A stretch of 60,765 nt of DNA from an uncultured Muribaculaceae bacterium (GCA_947632485.1 CANRPJ010000017.1:1-60765), one strand, 5' to 3'; shown: positions 1-9,783, counted from the stretch's first letter. Notes: a model not told the origin generated them from the sequence alone. Made by a program: numbers and translations.

Positions 1-385
1 TAAATCCTATAGTTCTTTGAATGAAATTAAAACCGTTCTTAATAGATTATATGGCATTAGAATTAACGATGATGATAATATAGAGGAAATACTTAATTTA
101 CGACATCTAATCGCTCACAGGAATGGTCGTACTAAGGAAGGAACATTTGTCGAACTTTCTCAAGAAAAATTATACTCAATGATTTCACGACTTCAAAACT
201 TTGTTGATTCTATAAAAGCAGAGAAGCTTACTGATAAAGTTGATTCACTCTGTTACGGTAGGGTTACCGGGAAGAGGGGATTGTCGGTGTGTTGTGATCG
301 GATAATCTCGACCATTTTCTTTACGCGGTCGGGGTGTAGAGAAGCTATGTTATTGTCTTCGTGGATATCTTCAGCAAGGTTATAG
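1..385 (+). CDS. HEPN-domain-like protein, C-terminal part (cut by window edge)
   Basis: The reading frame is open to the left edge (codons from base 2), so only the C-terminal part is present. The visible residues include RHLIAH, which fits the R-x4-6-H motif of HEPN domains, followed by a helix-rich tail; HEPN proteins are often toxin or defence RNases. This is a family guess from one motif. The first roughly 250 bases are clearly AT-rich. The last 40-odd residues (from about base 253) are antisense to the sulfatase C-terminus and look like read-through, so the gene has probably lost its native 3' end. It may be a truncated, inactive remnant. Confidence 0.4.
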   Translation, partial: KSYSSLNEIKTVLNRLYGIRINDDDNIEEILNLRHLIAHRNGRTKEGTFVELSQEKLYSMISRLQNFVDSIKAEKLTDKVDSLCYGRVTGKRGLSVCCDRIISTIFFTRSGCREAMLLSSWISSARL

Positions 386-1728
386 AGTTCAGGCACTCCC
401 TTCTTCACCACCAATTTCCAGTCTCCCTGACGCAAGCCTATCTGGTCCGTCTCCTCGAATTCCCAGTAGAGGAAATCATGCTTCTTCTGGTCGCCGCGAC
501 CCAGAAGCTCCGGTAGAAACGACAAGCCGTCTTCGCCTTCCGGCTGCTTCTCATTCACCAGTTCCTTGAGCGTCGGCATCACATCATAGAAAGCCAATTG
601 GTGGTCGCTCTCGCTGCCCTCGGCGATGTGGCCCGGCCAACTTACTATGAAGGGTATGCGGATGCCGCCTTCGTGGCATGAGCGCTTCAACCCGCGCAGC
701 TTGCCGTCGCGCCCGAAAAACGTCGGATCCGCTCCGCCCTCCTCGTGAGGTCCGTTATCGCTCGTGAAAACGACTATAGTATTATCTTTCAGACCTTTCT
801 CCTCCAGTTTTGCCATTATCTCCCCGACGTAAGCGTCAAGGCGGCTTATCATGGCCGCAAACTGCGCGTGGGTATGCACCGTTGGGTTATATCGAGAGCC
901 CTTTTGACCTCCCCAGGTCTTGTCTTCGAAAAACTTACGCTTGTATCCGTTAAGCAGCGAGTCATTGGGTTGCACTAACTCAGCATGAGGCAAGGTGTAA
1001 GTGAAGATTCCGAAGAACGGCGTCTCCCCGTCCTGCCGGTCAAGCCATTTCATCGCCTCCTGATGGATCATATCAGCCGAATATTGCGTACGCTTCTGGT
1101 AATCATCGCCATACATCGGATATTTGATATTATCCTCCATCAGTACGCGCACTGTAGCCGTATCGCCCATCTCCGGATAATAGCGGTTGAGGAAATTCGG
1201 ATAATACAGGTGCGCCTGAAACTGGCAGATATAACCATAGAAGTCGTCGATCCCCCGTTTGTCGGGAGTCGATGCCGATCCTTCATATCCGCCTGCCCAT
1301 TTGCCAAACATGCCGGTGCGGTAGCCGTGGCGCTTCATCAGCTCCGGCAGAATCTCCCGGTCTATACTGTAAGGGTGCTGTCCTACACGCGAATAGTCGT
1401 AATTGTCGCCATATTTTACCAGCTCAGTATCAGGCCAATATTCCTTGTTGCCGCGCACTTCGCAGTGGCCGGAATGCTGCCCTGTCATGAGCGATGCGCG
1501 CGACGGCGCGCTCACGGGGCTTCCGGCATAAGCCTGAGTGAAACGCATACCGCGGCGCGCCAGACTGTCGATATTGGGAGTCGAGATATACGGCTGCCCG
1601 TAGCACCCCAGATCGCCATATCCCATGTCGTCACACATTATGTAGACCACATTGGGTCGGTCATGCCTGGCTCCGTAGATTGTAGCGGCGGCTGCCAGAA
1701 GAGGCAGAGCTATGTGATGGCGATCCAT
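253..1728 (-). CDS. Arylsulfatase, S1 family, Ser-type, exported
   Basis: A 491-residue sulfatase with an N-terminal signal peptide ending near residue 20. It should hydrolyse sulfate esters, probably on host or dietary glycans, in the periplasm or at the surface. The metal-binding pair DD lies at 33-34, and the formylglycine signature is SAPSR followed by a TG, with the converted residue being Ser73. Ser-type sites in Bacteroidetes are matured by the radical-SAM enzyme anSME, which is not in this window. FTSDNGPH near residue 325 supplies further metal ligands. It is the last gene of the leuS operon, 6 bp after mrp, and has no neighbouring glycosidase. The substrate cannot be told. Confidence 0.9.
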   Translation of the reverse strand: MDRHHIALPLLAAAATIYGARHDRPNVVYIMCDDMGYGDLGCYGQPYISTPNIDSLARRGMRFTQAYAGSPVSAPSRASLMTGQHSGHCEVRGNKEYWPDTELVKYGDNYDYSRVGQHPYSIDREILPELMKRHGYRTGMFGKWAGGYEGSASTPDKRGIDDFYGYICQFQAHLYYPNFLNRYYPEMGDTATVRVLMEDNIKYPMYGDDYQKRTQYSADMIHQEAMKWLDRQDGETPFFGIFTYTLPHAELVQPNDSLLNGYKRKFFEDKTWGGQKGSRYNPTVHTHAQFAAMISRLDAYVGEIMAKLEEKGLKDNTIVVFTSDNGPHEEGGADPTFFGRDGKLRGLKRSCHEGGIRIPFIVSWPGHIAEGSESDHQLAFYDVMPTLKELVNEKQPEGEDGLSFLPELLGRGDQKKHDFLYWEFEETDQIGLRQGDWKLVVKKGVPELYNLAEDIHEDNNIASLHPDRVKKMVEIIRSQHTDNPLFPVTLP

Positions 1729-1734
1729 GAGGCG

Positions 1735-2859
1735 TCAATGCACTTTTACGGCTTCCGTGGGAGGAAGGGTGCTTACCCGAAGGTCTACGGCTTTCACCAC
1801 CTCCGAGGCGAGATCCATAAAGGCTTGTGCCTCAGCGTTGCCGGAGGTCTTGCCGTCGGCTTCCGCCTGAAGAGCCACAGGGTCGCCATCGTCAGAGTGA
1901 GAGCGGATGTCGGCCACGAGCGGTATGCGCGCCAAGAGCTTAACATTCAGCTCTTCAGCGAGTTTTACGCCGCCTCCTTCGCCGAATATGTAGTAGCGCT
2001 CCTCCGGGTGGGGAGCGGGCGTGAACCAGGCCATATTCTCCACGAGACCGAGTATCGGCACATTCACCTTATCGCCCATAAACATGGCTATACCTTTCCG
2101 GGCATCGGCCAAAGCCACCGGCTGGGGAGTAGTCACTACAACTACGCCGGTTATCGGCAGGGTCTGCACAAGAGTAAGGTGAATATCGCTCGTGCCGGGA
2201 GGCATATCAATCAGGAAATAATCGAGATCGCCCCACCAGGCATCGGTAATCAACTGCTTGAGCGCGTTGCTCGCCATGCCGCCGCGCCATAGCACCGCCT
2301 GCTCCTTATCGACCACGAAGCCGATTGAAAGCATCTTCACGCCGTATTTCTGCACCGGCTCGATCCAGTCGCGCCCCTCTTGATTCACCATATAAAGCGG
2401 TTCATCTTCAACACCAAACATCTTTGGCATCGAAGGGCCGAAGATGTCGGCGTCAAGCACACCTAGCTTGTAGCCCTTTTTAGCAAGAGCCACAGCGAGA
2501 TTGGCTGTCACGGTCGATTTGCCTACGCCTCCTTTGCCCGACGATACGCCGATTATATGTTTCACTCCCGGCAGAGGTCTCTCGGGCGCTGGCGCCGGCT
2601 CCTTGCGGTATTTCACGTTGATGGTCGGCTCGATATCGGCTGTCACATACGTCTTGAGAGCGGTCTCGGCAGCGCGCACTACTGAGCGCACAAAGGGATC
2701 GGTCGGCTTTTCGAATATTAGCGAGAAGCTGACCTTGCGACCGTCGATACGGATATCGTCTTCTACCATCTCATTCTCGACGAGGCTCTTGCCGTTGCCG
2801 GGATATTTCACGGTTTCAAGCGCTTTAGTGATAAGCGCCGGGTATATAGGTGTGTCCAT
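1735..2859 (-). CDS. mrp: Mrp/NBP35-family iron-sulfur carrier ATPase
   Basis: A 374-residue P-loop protein of the Mrp/ApbC family, cytoplasmic scaffold or carrier for Fe-S clusters. Residues 1-90 form an MIP18-like (DUF59) domain. The deviant Walker A motif GKGGVGKST follows at about 109-117, then IDMPPGTSD as Walker B region. The CxxC pair used for cluster binding in many ApbC proteins is absent: the sequence after GLVENMAW reads FTPAPHPEE. I believe this is usual in Bacteroidetes members, but that is from memory. It sits 11 bp after trmB and 6 bp before the sulfatase in a tight operon. Confidence 0.92.
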   Translation of the reverse strand: MDTPIYPALITKALETVKYPGNGKSLVENEMVEDDIRIDGRKVSFSLIFEKPTDPFVRSVVRAAETALKTYVTADIEPTINVKYRKEPAPAPERPLPGVKHIIGVSSGKGGVGKSTVTANLAVALAKKGYKLGVLDADIFGPSMPKMFGVEDEPLYMVNQEGRDWIEPVQKYGVKMLSIGFVVDKEQAVLWRGGMASNALKQLITDAWWGDLDYFLIDMPPGTSDIHLTLVQTLPITGVVVVTTPQPVALADARKGIAMFMGDKVNVPILGLVENMAWFTPAPHPEERYYIFGEGGGVKLAEELNVKLLARIPLVADIRSHSDDGDPVALQAEADGKTSGNAEAQAFMDLASEVVKAVDLRVSTLPPTEAVKVH

Positions 2860-2870
2860 ATTGAGTTCTG

Positions 2871-3659
2871 TTATTTCTGTTTTTCAGTCTGCGAGAGCTT
2901 TGCAAGCTCTTCAGGCATGCACTGTGCTACTCCGCGCGCATACGAATGGTAGTCGTCGCGCTCGATATCGCCCTCCTCCGGCTCCTGAAGCTCTCCCTCC
3001 TGTGGCAGACGGAAGCTGAGGAGCTTTATCTGCTTGCCTCGGGCGAGCCACTGCTGCTCGTAGTAGGTCTTGATCGCCGATTCCTCGTCGGCAAGTCCGG
3101 AGCCGTAGAGATCAGCTGTATTCATCTCTACCGGAAGGCCGTTGAGAGCTACGAGGCGGTCAGCATACGTGTAGAGAAACGGTGAATCGGTCTTCAGATT
3201 CACCACTCCCTTATCCTTCAGAATCTTCCGGTAGAGGTCGAGAAACCGCGTGCTCACCAGGCGCTTACGCGTCTTCTGCATCTGAGGGTCGGGGAAGGTG
3301 ACCCAGATCTCGCTTACCTCACCCGGAGCAAAAAAGCGGTCGATGGTCGATATGTCGCCTCGTATGAAAGCCACATTGGATAGACCCTCGGAGGCAGCCT
3401 GTTTCGCTCCCGTCCACATGCGCGCCCCCTTGATATCCATTCCGATGAAATTCTTTTCCGGGTAGCGCCGGGCCAGACCCACAGTGTATTCCCCCTTGCC
3501 GCAACCGAGTTCGAGCACTATCGGGCCGTCGTTGCCGAAATGCTCCGCCCATTGTCCGCGCAGAGGAAACCCCTCAGCCTCGAGCCGCGCCCAGGGATAC
3601 TGGAACACAAAGTCGAGCTCCCGCATCTCGGCGAATTTCTTCAGTTTATTCTTTCCCAT
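2871..3659 (-). CDS. trmB: tRNA (guanine-N7-)-methyltransferase TrmB
   Basis: A SAM-dependent methyltransferase that makes m7G46 in tRNA. The SAM-binding loop LELGCGKGEY and the family motif TFPDPQMQKTRKR are both present. I chose ATG at 3659 (262 residues, starting MGKNK), because the upstream in-frame extension to 3728 lies inside the preceding porZ coding region and does not resemble TrmB. The start is 10 bp after the porZ stop and the stop is 11 bp before mrp, so the gene is an internal member of the leuS operon. No clear Shine-Dalgarno sequence precedes it, as is common in Bacteroidetes. Confidence 0.95.
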   Translation of the reverse strand: MGKNKLKKFAEMRELDFVFQYPWARLEAEGFPLRGQWAEHFGNDGPIVLELGCGKGEYTVGLARRYPEKNFIGMDIKGARMWTGAKQAASEGLSNVAFIRGDISTIDRFFAPGEVSEIWVTFPDPQMQKTRKRLVSTRFLDLYRKILKDKGVVNLKTDSPFLYTYADRLVALNGLPVEMNTADLYGSGLADEESAIKTYYEQQWLARGKQIKLLSFRLPQEGELQEPEEGDIERDDYHSYARGVAQCMPEELAKLSQTEKQK

Positions 3660-3669
3660 TTCGGTATCG

Positions 3670-6090
3670 TCATTTTGGGTTGACAATAAGCACTTTGCCG
3701 CGCATCTCCCCGGAAGGGCCGGAGGCAAATATATGGTACACTCCGTCGGCCACCGTGTTGCCGGCGCCGTCGGTGGCGTCCCATTGCGCCGAGCCGCCTT
3801 CAGTCTCTCCGAGATCCTTTACCAGGCGACCGGAGGCATCAGTGATCTTCACGCGCGCGCCATCTTCCATACCCTCGATATGGATCCAGCCGAGATACTC
3901 CGGTCGGGCCGGGTTGGGGTAAACGGTAAGTTTCTTACTGTCAGCGCTTCCGGAAGGAGTCATATCGGTAGTAAGCGAGGCGAGGCCGTGGCCGGTGCTC
4001 ACCATCAGCGATTTGCCATCGGCTGCCGGGCCGAGGGCATAGAGCGAATTGTCGGGTATCAAGCTCTCCTCGGTTGTCCAGGTTCCGGCTATCTGTGTGC
4101 CGTCAGAAGAGGTGCATACCAGACCAGCACCGTCAGTGGCGAACCATTTCCGGCCCTGAAAATCGAGAATGGCATTTACGGCCACACCGTCAAGCAGATA
4201 GTCGGCAAGCACGGTGCCATCTTTTCTTGCCACTTTCGGGCGCTCCACGCTCTCCGAGCCTGTCAAGGCGCCGGAGGGGGAGAAGCTGAAAACTCCTTCC
4301 GAAGTGCCTACCCATACGCGTCCGCTTGCGGGATCTTCATATAGGCAGTGTATGAAGATCATAGGCACTGCTGAGCCGTCGCCATCGATGGGATCTGATA
4401 GGGGAACCACGCGGTCGTCGGAAGCGTCGTCGAACGTTCCTCCGTGGTCCACTACGAGCAGGGGAGCACCATTGGTGGCAGCTGTAAGCAGCACGATATT
4501 ACGGTTATCCTTATGCTTGAGCGGCAGCACTAAATGGGAGAACTCACCTTCATAGTTCTCAACTTCGAAATGCCTGAGTCCTGACGGATCGGCAGCCTTG
4601 CGGGCGTCGGCCGGCCATACCCAGAGCCCTTGCGCCCCGGTGGGTGAGTACTCATGGAAAGCGGTCCAGAGGTTTCCTTCTCCATCGAAGCCCGGAGGCG
4701 CGAAATTGCAGTATTCCTCCCAGTGCTGGGTGGGCACAACCGCATGGAACCCTGATTCTTGCGCAGCCGGATCGGCCGGGTGGGAGAAGCGCAGGGTCGG
4801 CTCCTTACCGCTCAGGTCGAAGCGCACCAGGCCGCTATAATATGAGCCGACGTAGGCTATGTCGGGTTTGTCCGGATCAAGCACAAAGCCATTTGGCTGC
4901 ATCACCGGGCTGCCGGAAAAGCCTACAGGCAGCCAACGCGATCCGTCGAAGGCATCAAGGAGCATCTCGCGCTTCACCTTATTGCTGGAGAATACGCGGT
5001 CCACTCCATGCTGCAGCGCGAGCTGACCCTTTTCCGGGTGGGTGCCGATACTTCGCGAGGTGAACACCCGCGGGGCGTCGGGACGCAGCGGCTCGATCGG
5101 AGTCTGCCAAGATTTTCCATCAACCTTTCTGCTGCTCAGGCCATTGCCGTCGGCAGTCCAGAAATGATTGAAATCCCTGCTTATCAATGCCTTGTTGCGG
5201 TCGGCGCCCTCGAGATCCACAGAACTGAAGGTGCCATCTGCCTTCAGATTGCGAAGCGCGTAGTCGCCTGATATGAACCACCCGTCGCGCGATTGCGCCA
5301 CGTATGGTATGGTGCCTCCGCCAAGCCTTTCGGGTGCATTCCAGCCATCGTCCGAGGGTATCAGCTTATAGATACCCTTTCCGCCTTCCGTGTAGGCGAA
5401 TCCAGACTCCAATGGCATCAGGAACCTCGGAGAAGCTATTTCTTCAATGGCCTGAAAATCAGCCAGCGAGGAGCGGCGCGAGCTCATGGGCGCCCAAAGC
5501 GCCTGATCGTCTGTGAAAACCACGAAGCGGTCGCCCAGACGCGCGGCTCCGTGAAGCGGCTCTCCGTAGCGCCGCGAATCGGCAATTTCTGATTTCTGGT
5601 CGTTGATCTCCACCCAACCGAAATCGGTGGCGAGCCAGGCGCGATGCGACTGCGGGTGAAAGCTGATGCTGTTCACTCGCTTAGATCCGGCAACTGAAGC
5701 TGATTCCAAGCCCCTTACGGGGGTCACGCTTCCGTCGTCGCGGAGCAGATCGATTTTGCCGTCGCTGTAGGCCACGAGTAGATATCCGCCCGCGGCATTA
5801 TAAGCCATCTGGTCAACAATATCTCCGCCGAGTCCCTGCTGGCGCGTAAGCGGTTGCAGCGAACCGGCATCCTTGTCGTAGACGTAGAGGAAGCTATAGT
5901 TCTCACTGAAGCCTCCCGCCTCAGGATTCACTGGCTGAGCCTGCGCCTGGATATAAACGCGCTCCGGAGTCTCCTCCATCTTCACGATCCGATAGGCATA
6001 CGGCGGGTGAATGCGCCATTGGCCTTTCCCCACGGCGATACACCCCAGCGCGAAGCTCAGGGCCAATATGAATAGCCCCAGTCTTTTCAT
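3670..6090 (-). CDS. porZ: PorZ-like type IX secretion system beta-propeller protein
   Basis: An 806-residue secreted protein with an N-terminal signal peptide, a long two-propeller body (WLATDFGWVEI, VWVGTSEGVFSF and KWFATDGAGL are propeller blade repeats) and a C-terminal sorting domain starting around VYPNPARPE and ending in KVLIVNP. In Porphyromonas gingivalis PorZ works at the cell surface with the PorU sortase, delivering anionic LPS to T9SS cargo. Length matches that family (about 780). The start at ATG 6090 is preferred over a TTG two codons upstream; it gives a TGATG overlap with the rdgB stop, suggesting coupled translation. Function as PorZ rather than another propeller protein is likely, not certain. 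Confidence 0.82.
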   Translation of the reverse strand: MKRLGLFILALSFALGCIAVGKGQWRIHPPYAYRIVKMEETPERVYIQAQAQPVNPEAGGFSENYSFLYVYDKDAGSLQPLTRQQGLGGDIVDQMAYNAAGGYLLVAYSDGKIDLLRDDGSVTPVRGLESASVAGSKRVNSISFHPQSHRAWLATDFGWVEINDQKSEIADSRRYGEPLHGAARLGDRFVVFTDDQALWAPMSSRRSSLADFQAIEEIASPRFLMPLESGFAYTEGGKGIYKLIPSDDGWNAPERLGGGTIPYVAQSRDGWFISGDYALRNLKADGTFSSVDLEGADRNKALISRDFNHFWTADGNGLSSRKVDGKSWQTPIEPLRPDAPRVFTSRSIGTHPEKGQLALQHGVDRVFSSNKVKREMLLDAFDGSRWLPVGFSGSPVMQPNGFVLDPDKPDIAYVGSYYSGLVRFDLSGKEPTLRFSHPADPAAQESGFHAVVPTQHWEEYCNFAPPGFDGEGNLWTAFHEYSPTGAQGLWVWPADARKAADPSGLRHFEVENYEGEFSHLVLPLKHKDNRNIVLLTAATNGAPLLVVDHGGTFDDASDDRVVPLSDPIDGDGSAVPMIFIHCLYEDPASGRVWVGTSEGVFSFSPSGALTGSESVERPKVARKDGTVLADYLLDGVAVNAILDFQGRKWFATDGAGLVCTSSDGTQIAGTWTTEESLIPDNSLYALGPAADGKSLMVSTGHGLASLTTDMTPSGSADSKKLTVYPNPARPEYLGWIHIEGMEDGARVKITDASGRLVKDLGETEGGSAQWDATDGAGNTVADGVYHIFASGPSGEMRGKVLIVNPK

Positions 6091-6677
6091 CAGCAATCCT
6101 TCAGATAATCGAGAAAGGCGCGCACGGCCCGCCCGCGGTGAGAAATGGCATTCTTCGCCTCTGCCGTCATCTCGGCAAAGGCAATGCCGCTCTCATCGGG
6201 AATGAAAATCGGATCGTAGCCAAAGCCGCCCTCGCCCTTGCGGGCAGTGGCGATGGTGCCGTCGACATGACCTTCAAAGCTCCTCTCCTGATCGGAAGCG
6301 ACGAGTGCTATCACGGTGGCAAAGCGGGCCTTACGGTTTGCCTCGCCTTCGAGTTCGCGCAGCATCTTGTCGATATTATCGTCGGGAGAGCAGTGAGGTC
6401 CGGCATAGCGGGCCGTCATCACCCCCGGCGCACCTCCGAGAGAGTCGACCATGAGGCCGGTATCGTCGGCGAAGCAGTCGTAGCCATAGCGCTGCTTCAC
6501 CCAACGGGCCTTCTGGAAAGCATTCTCCTCAAGGGTAGAGCCGGTTTCCGGAATGTCGTCGTGGCAGCCTATCTCAGCCAGAGAATGAATCTTCAGGCCG
6601 GGTCCGGCTATGGCGCGCACCTCCTCCAGCTTATGGGCATTGTTGGTGGCGAATACGAGTTCTCTCACCGCAGCCAT
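6090..6677 (-). CDS. rdgB: XTP/dITP diphosphohydrolase, RdgB/HAM1 family
   Basis: A 195-residue house-cleaning nucleotide pyrophosphatase that removes deaminated purine triphosphates (dITP, XTP). The N-terminal FATNNAHKLEEVR substrate-binding stretch and the DDTGLMVDSLGG catalytic region are clear, as is GFGYDPIF near the C-terminus. I start it at ATG 6677, giving a one-base TGATG overlap with the leuS stop; a GTG codon lies directly before it. The stop overlaps the porZ start in the same way. The two overlaps make it a strictly coupled internal operon gene. Confidence 0.95.
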   Translation of the reverse strand: MAAVRELVFATNNAHKLEEVRAIAGPGLKIHSLAEIGCHDDIPETGSTLEENAFQKARWVKQRYGYDCFADDTGLMVDSLGGAPGVMTARYAGPHCSPDDNIDKMLRELEGEANRKARFATVIALVASDQERSFEGHVDGTIATARKGEGGFGYDPIFIPDESGIAFAEMTAEAKNAISHRGRAVRAFLDYLKDC

Positions 6678-9439
6678 CACACTACTATGTTGACAATCTT
6701 ACCAGGCACGACAATCACCTTGCGCGGCTGCTTGCCGTCGAGCCATTTTGCTGCTCCCTCAGCCTTCAGCGCGGCCTCCTCCACGGCGGCCTTGTCGGCG
6801 CCTGCGGGCAGCTCGATGGTGAAGCGCGTCTTGCCGTTGAAGCTCACGGGGTATTTCACCATGTCTTCCACCAGATACTGCTCATCGTAGGCCGGCCATT
6901 CGGCATCGACTACACTGCCTTCATTACCAAGGCGATGCCAGAACTCCTCGGCGATGTGGGGGGCGAAGGGGGCGATGAGCCGCGTGATCATATCGAGCAC
7001 CTTGCGGTTGCCCGATTTGAGCTGGCCGAGTTCGTTGACTGCGATCATGAAAGCGGCAACCGAGGTATTGAACGAGAAATTCTCTATATCCTGCGTGACC
7101 TTCTTGGCCAGCTTATGAACCACTTTCAGCTCCTCCTTCGAAGGTTCAGCATCGGAGCTGAGGTCGGCGCGGTCGAAGAGGTTCCAGAGCTTGCGCAGGA
7201 AGCGGTTAACGCCGTCGATACCATTGGTATCCCAGGGTTTGGACTGCTCAATAGGCCCGAGGAACATCTCATACATTCTCAGCGTGTCGGCGCCATAGCG
7301 ATCTACAATATCATCGGGGTTGACGACATTGAACATCGACTTCGACATCTTCTCGACCGCATAGCCGCAGATATATTTGCCATCTTCAAGCACAAACTCG
7401 GCATCGGCATACTCCGGACGCCACTTGCGGAAGCCGTCGATATCGAGCACATCATTATCCACCAGGTTGATATCCACGCGGATAGGGGTCACATCGTAGT
7501 TATCCTTCAGGCCGCGGCTCACAAAAGTATTGGTATCCTTGATACGATACACGAAGCTCGTGCGCCCCTGTATCATACCTTGGTTCACGAGACGCTTGAA
7601 GGGCTCATCTTCCACCACCACACCCAGATCATAGAGGAATTTATTCCAGAAGCGGGAGTAGATGAGATGGCCCGTAGCATGCTCGGAGCCTCCGACATAA
7701 AGGTCAACATCGCGCCAGTAGGCGTTAGCCTCCGGGCTCACGAGAGCCTGGTCATTGTGAGGATCCATGTAGCGCAGATAGTAGGCTGACGAACCGGCGA
7801 AACCTGGCATCGTGCACAGCTCAATGGGGTAGCCTTCCGGAGTCTTCCAGTTTTCGGCTCGTCCCAGCGGCGGCTCTCCGTCGGGTGTAGGTTTATAGGA
7901 TTTCACCTCAGGGAGCTCAAGCGGGAGCACCGATTCGTCCATAAGGTAGGCTGTGCCGTCCTTATAGTAGACCGGGAAGGGTTCGCCCCAATATCGCTGG
8001 CGTGAGAAGATAGCATCGCGCAGACGGTAGTTGACCTTCACCTTTCCGATGCCTTCCTCTTCAATGAATTTCTTTGTCTTGGCAATAGCCTCCTTCACCT
8101 GCAGGCCGTTGAGGTCAAGTTTCGGACCGCAGGAGTTCATCATCACGCCTTCTTTAGCGTCGAAGCTCTCTTCGCTCACGTCGGCACCCTCGATCAGCGG
8201 AATAATCGGCAGGTCGAAATGGCGGGCGAAGGCATAGTCTCGCGAGTCGTGGGCGGGCACAGCCATGATTGCACCGGTACCGTAGCCGGCGAGCACATAA
8301 TCGCTTATCCAGATGGGTATCTCTTTTCCGGTCAGCGGATTGCGGGCAAAAGAGCCGGTGAATACTCCCGACACCTTCTTATCAATCTGGCGTTCGCGCT
8401 CTGTCTTGCGCTTCACCTCCTCCAGATAAGCGTCGACCGCCGCTTTCTGCTCTGGAGTCACGAGCTCCTTCACATAGGCTGATTCCGGCGCGAGCACCAT
8501 GAAGGTGACGCCGAAGATAGTATCTGCACGCGTGGTGAAGATCTCGAGGCTTATATCCTTGCCTACCACGGGGAAAAGCATCTCCGCTCCCTCGCTGCGT
8601 CCAATCCAGTTGCGCTGCGTCTCCTTGAGCGAGTCGGTCCACTGGAGCTTGTCGAGGCCGTCGAGCAGACGCTGTGCGTAGGCCGACACACGGAGACACC
8701 ACTGATTCATCAGCTTCTGCTCCACGGGGAAGCCTCCGCGCACGCTGACACCCTCGCTCACCTCATCGTTGGCGAGCACGGTGCCGAGCTGCGGGCACCA
8801 GTTCACCATCGTCTCTCCCTGAAAGGCGATGCGCCAGTTCATCAGCGTCTGCCGCTTCTCCTTCTCGGTCATAGAGTTCCATTGGTCGGCGGTGAGGTGA
8901 AGCTCTTTGGTCTCCGCGGCGTGAAGCCCCTCGGTGCCATGCTCTGAAAGGTATTTCTCCAGTTCTGAGATCGGGCGGGCCTTTCCAGCCTGCAGATCAT
9001 ACCAGGAATTGAACATCTGCATGAAGGCCCATTGGGTCCATTTGTAATATTTCGGATCGCAGGTGCGCACCTCTCTGTTCCAGTCGAAGGAGAACCCGAT
9101 CTTGGAGAGCTGCTCCTCATAGCGGGTGATGTTGTTGCGCGTGGTTATCTCCGGGTGCTGTCCGGTCTGGATAGCATATTGCTCCGCGGGGAGTCCGTAG
9201 GCATCGTAGCCCATGGGGTGGAGCACATTGAATCCCTGCTGCCGCTTATAGCGGGAGTAGATATCGCTGGCGATGTAGCCGAGCGGGTGGCCCACATGGA
9301 GTCCGGCCCCTGATGGGTATGGAAACATGTCGAGCACGTAGAATTTCTTTCGCGCGGGATCTTCCTTGACGCGGTATACTTCGTTGTCGCGCCAGAACTG
9401 CTGCCAGCGCTTTTCGATTTCTTTATGATTATATTCCAT
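6677..9439 (-). CDS. leuS: Leucyl-tRNA synthetase
   Basis: A 920-residue class I aminoacyl-tRNA synthetase charging tRNA-Leu. The HIGH-type motif reads HVGH within [16 protein letters not shown], the KMSKS loop is present as [10 protein letters not shown], and an editing domain lies between. I start it at ATG 9439 ([12 protein letters not shown]), where alignment to known LeuS proteins normally begins. The frame stays open upstream to an ATG at 9550, adding 37 basic residues not expected in LeuS. First gene of a six-gene operon; two TAnnTTTG-type boxes lie upstream. Confidence 0.96.
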   Translation of the reverse strand: MEYNHKEIEKRWQQFWRDNEVYRVKEDPARKKFYVLDMFPYPSGAGLHVGHPLGYIASDIYSRYKRQQGFNVLHPMGYDAYGLPAEQYAIQTGQHPEITTRNNITRYEEQLSKIGFSFDWNREVRTCDPKYYKWTQWAFMQMFNSWYDLQAGKARPISELEKYLSEHGTEGLHAAETKELHLTADQWNSMTEKEKRQTLMNWRIAFQGETMVNWCPQLGTVLANDEVSEGVSVRGGFPVEQKLMNQWCLRVSAYAQRLLDGLDKLQWTDSLKETQRNWIGRSEGAEMLFPVVGKDISLEIFTTRADTIFGVTFMVLAPESAYVKELVTPEQKAAVDAYLEEVKRKTERERQIDKKVSGVFTGSFARNPLTGKEIPIWISDYVLAGYGTGAIMAVPAHDSRDYAFARHFDLPIIPLIEGADVSEESFDAKEGVMMNSCGPKLDLNGLQVKEAIAKTKKFIEEEGIGKVKVNYRLRDAIFSRQRYWGEPFPVYYKDGTAYLMDESVLPLELPEVKSYKPTPDGEPPLGRAENWKTPEGYPIELCTMPGFAGSSAYYLRYMDPHNDQALVSPEANAYWRDVDLYVGGSEHATGHLIYSRFWNKFLYDLGVVVEDEPFKRLVNQGMIQGRTSFVYRIKDTNTFVSRGLKDNYDVTPIRVDINLVDNDVLDIDGFRKWRPEYADAEFVLEDGKYICGYAVEKMSKSMFNVVNPDDIVDRYGADTLRMYEMFLGPIEQSKPWDTNGIDGVNRFLRKLWNLFDRADLSSDAEPSKEELKVVHKLAKKVTQDIENFSFNTSVAAFMIAVNELGQLKSGNRKVLDMITRLIAPFAPHIAEEFWHRLGNEGSVVDAEWPAYDEQYLVEDMVKYPVSFNGKTRFTIELPAGADKAAVEEAALKAEGAAKWLDGKQPRKVIVVPGKIVNIVV

Positions 9440-9475
9440 ATTGTCAGTGAGCGGCTTGGTTAGACGCTTGGAATG

Positions 9476-9483
9476 CAAAGTTA
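9476..9483 (-). promoter_or_regulatory. Candidate proximal -7 box of the leuS operon
   Basis: Read on the minus strand this is TAACTTTG, fitting the Bacteroidetes -7 consensus TAnnTTTG. It would start transcription about 30 bases before the leuS ATG at 9439. No TTTG-like -33 box is found at the right distance, so support is moderate. Confidence 0.4.
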
Positions 9484-9590
9484 CACAATTTTTCTGGCAC
9501 TTCTTGAGGCGGCGCATTCTGGCTTTGCCGCAGAGGGGTTTAGTTTTCATTTTCTAATGGTTTTTGATGGTTAAACTTGTTTTGACTTTG

Positions 9591-9621
9591 CAAAGGTAGG
9601 TAGAATTTTTGAAATGGCAAA
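9591..9621 (-). promoter_or_regulatory. Distal promoter of the leuS operon
   Basis: On the minus strand: TTTG (9621-9618), 19 bp spacer, TACCTTTG (9598-9591). This is the full Bacteroidetes sigma-ABfr pattern. It predicts a start near 9585 and a leader of roughly 145 bases ahead of leuS. The rest of 9440-9783 shows nothing I can name; no promoter on the plus strand for the amylase gene was convincing. Confidence 0.65.
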
Positions 9622-9783
9622 ATTTTTCTTGAAAAAATTAGCGGGTGTGTGAGCTCGCGCCTCGCGGCGCTCTGAGGGTAAGGGGGATTGTGGGAATTTG
9701 GGGTGGGTGGGAGCTAAATGGGCTTCTGGTTTGTTATGATTTCAGGTAATTGTTTTTTATTGAGAATATAAATTATTGAGTGA

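Noticed and set aside
985..2292. 435-codon open frame on the plus strand
   Set aside because: It runs antisense across the sulfatase and mrp genes, has no family features, and reflects the G+C-rich codon pattern of the real genes.
3657..3728. Longer trmB start at 3728
   Set aside because: The extra 23 residues lie in the 3' end of porZ and do not fit TrmB; ATG 3659 gives the usual N-terminus.
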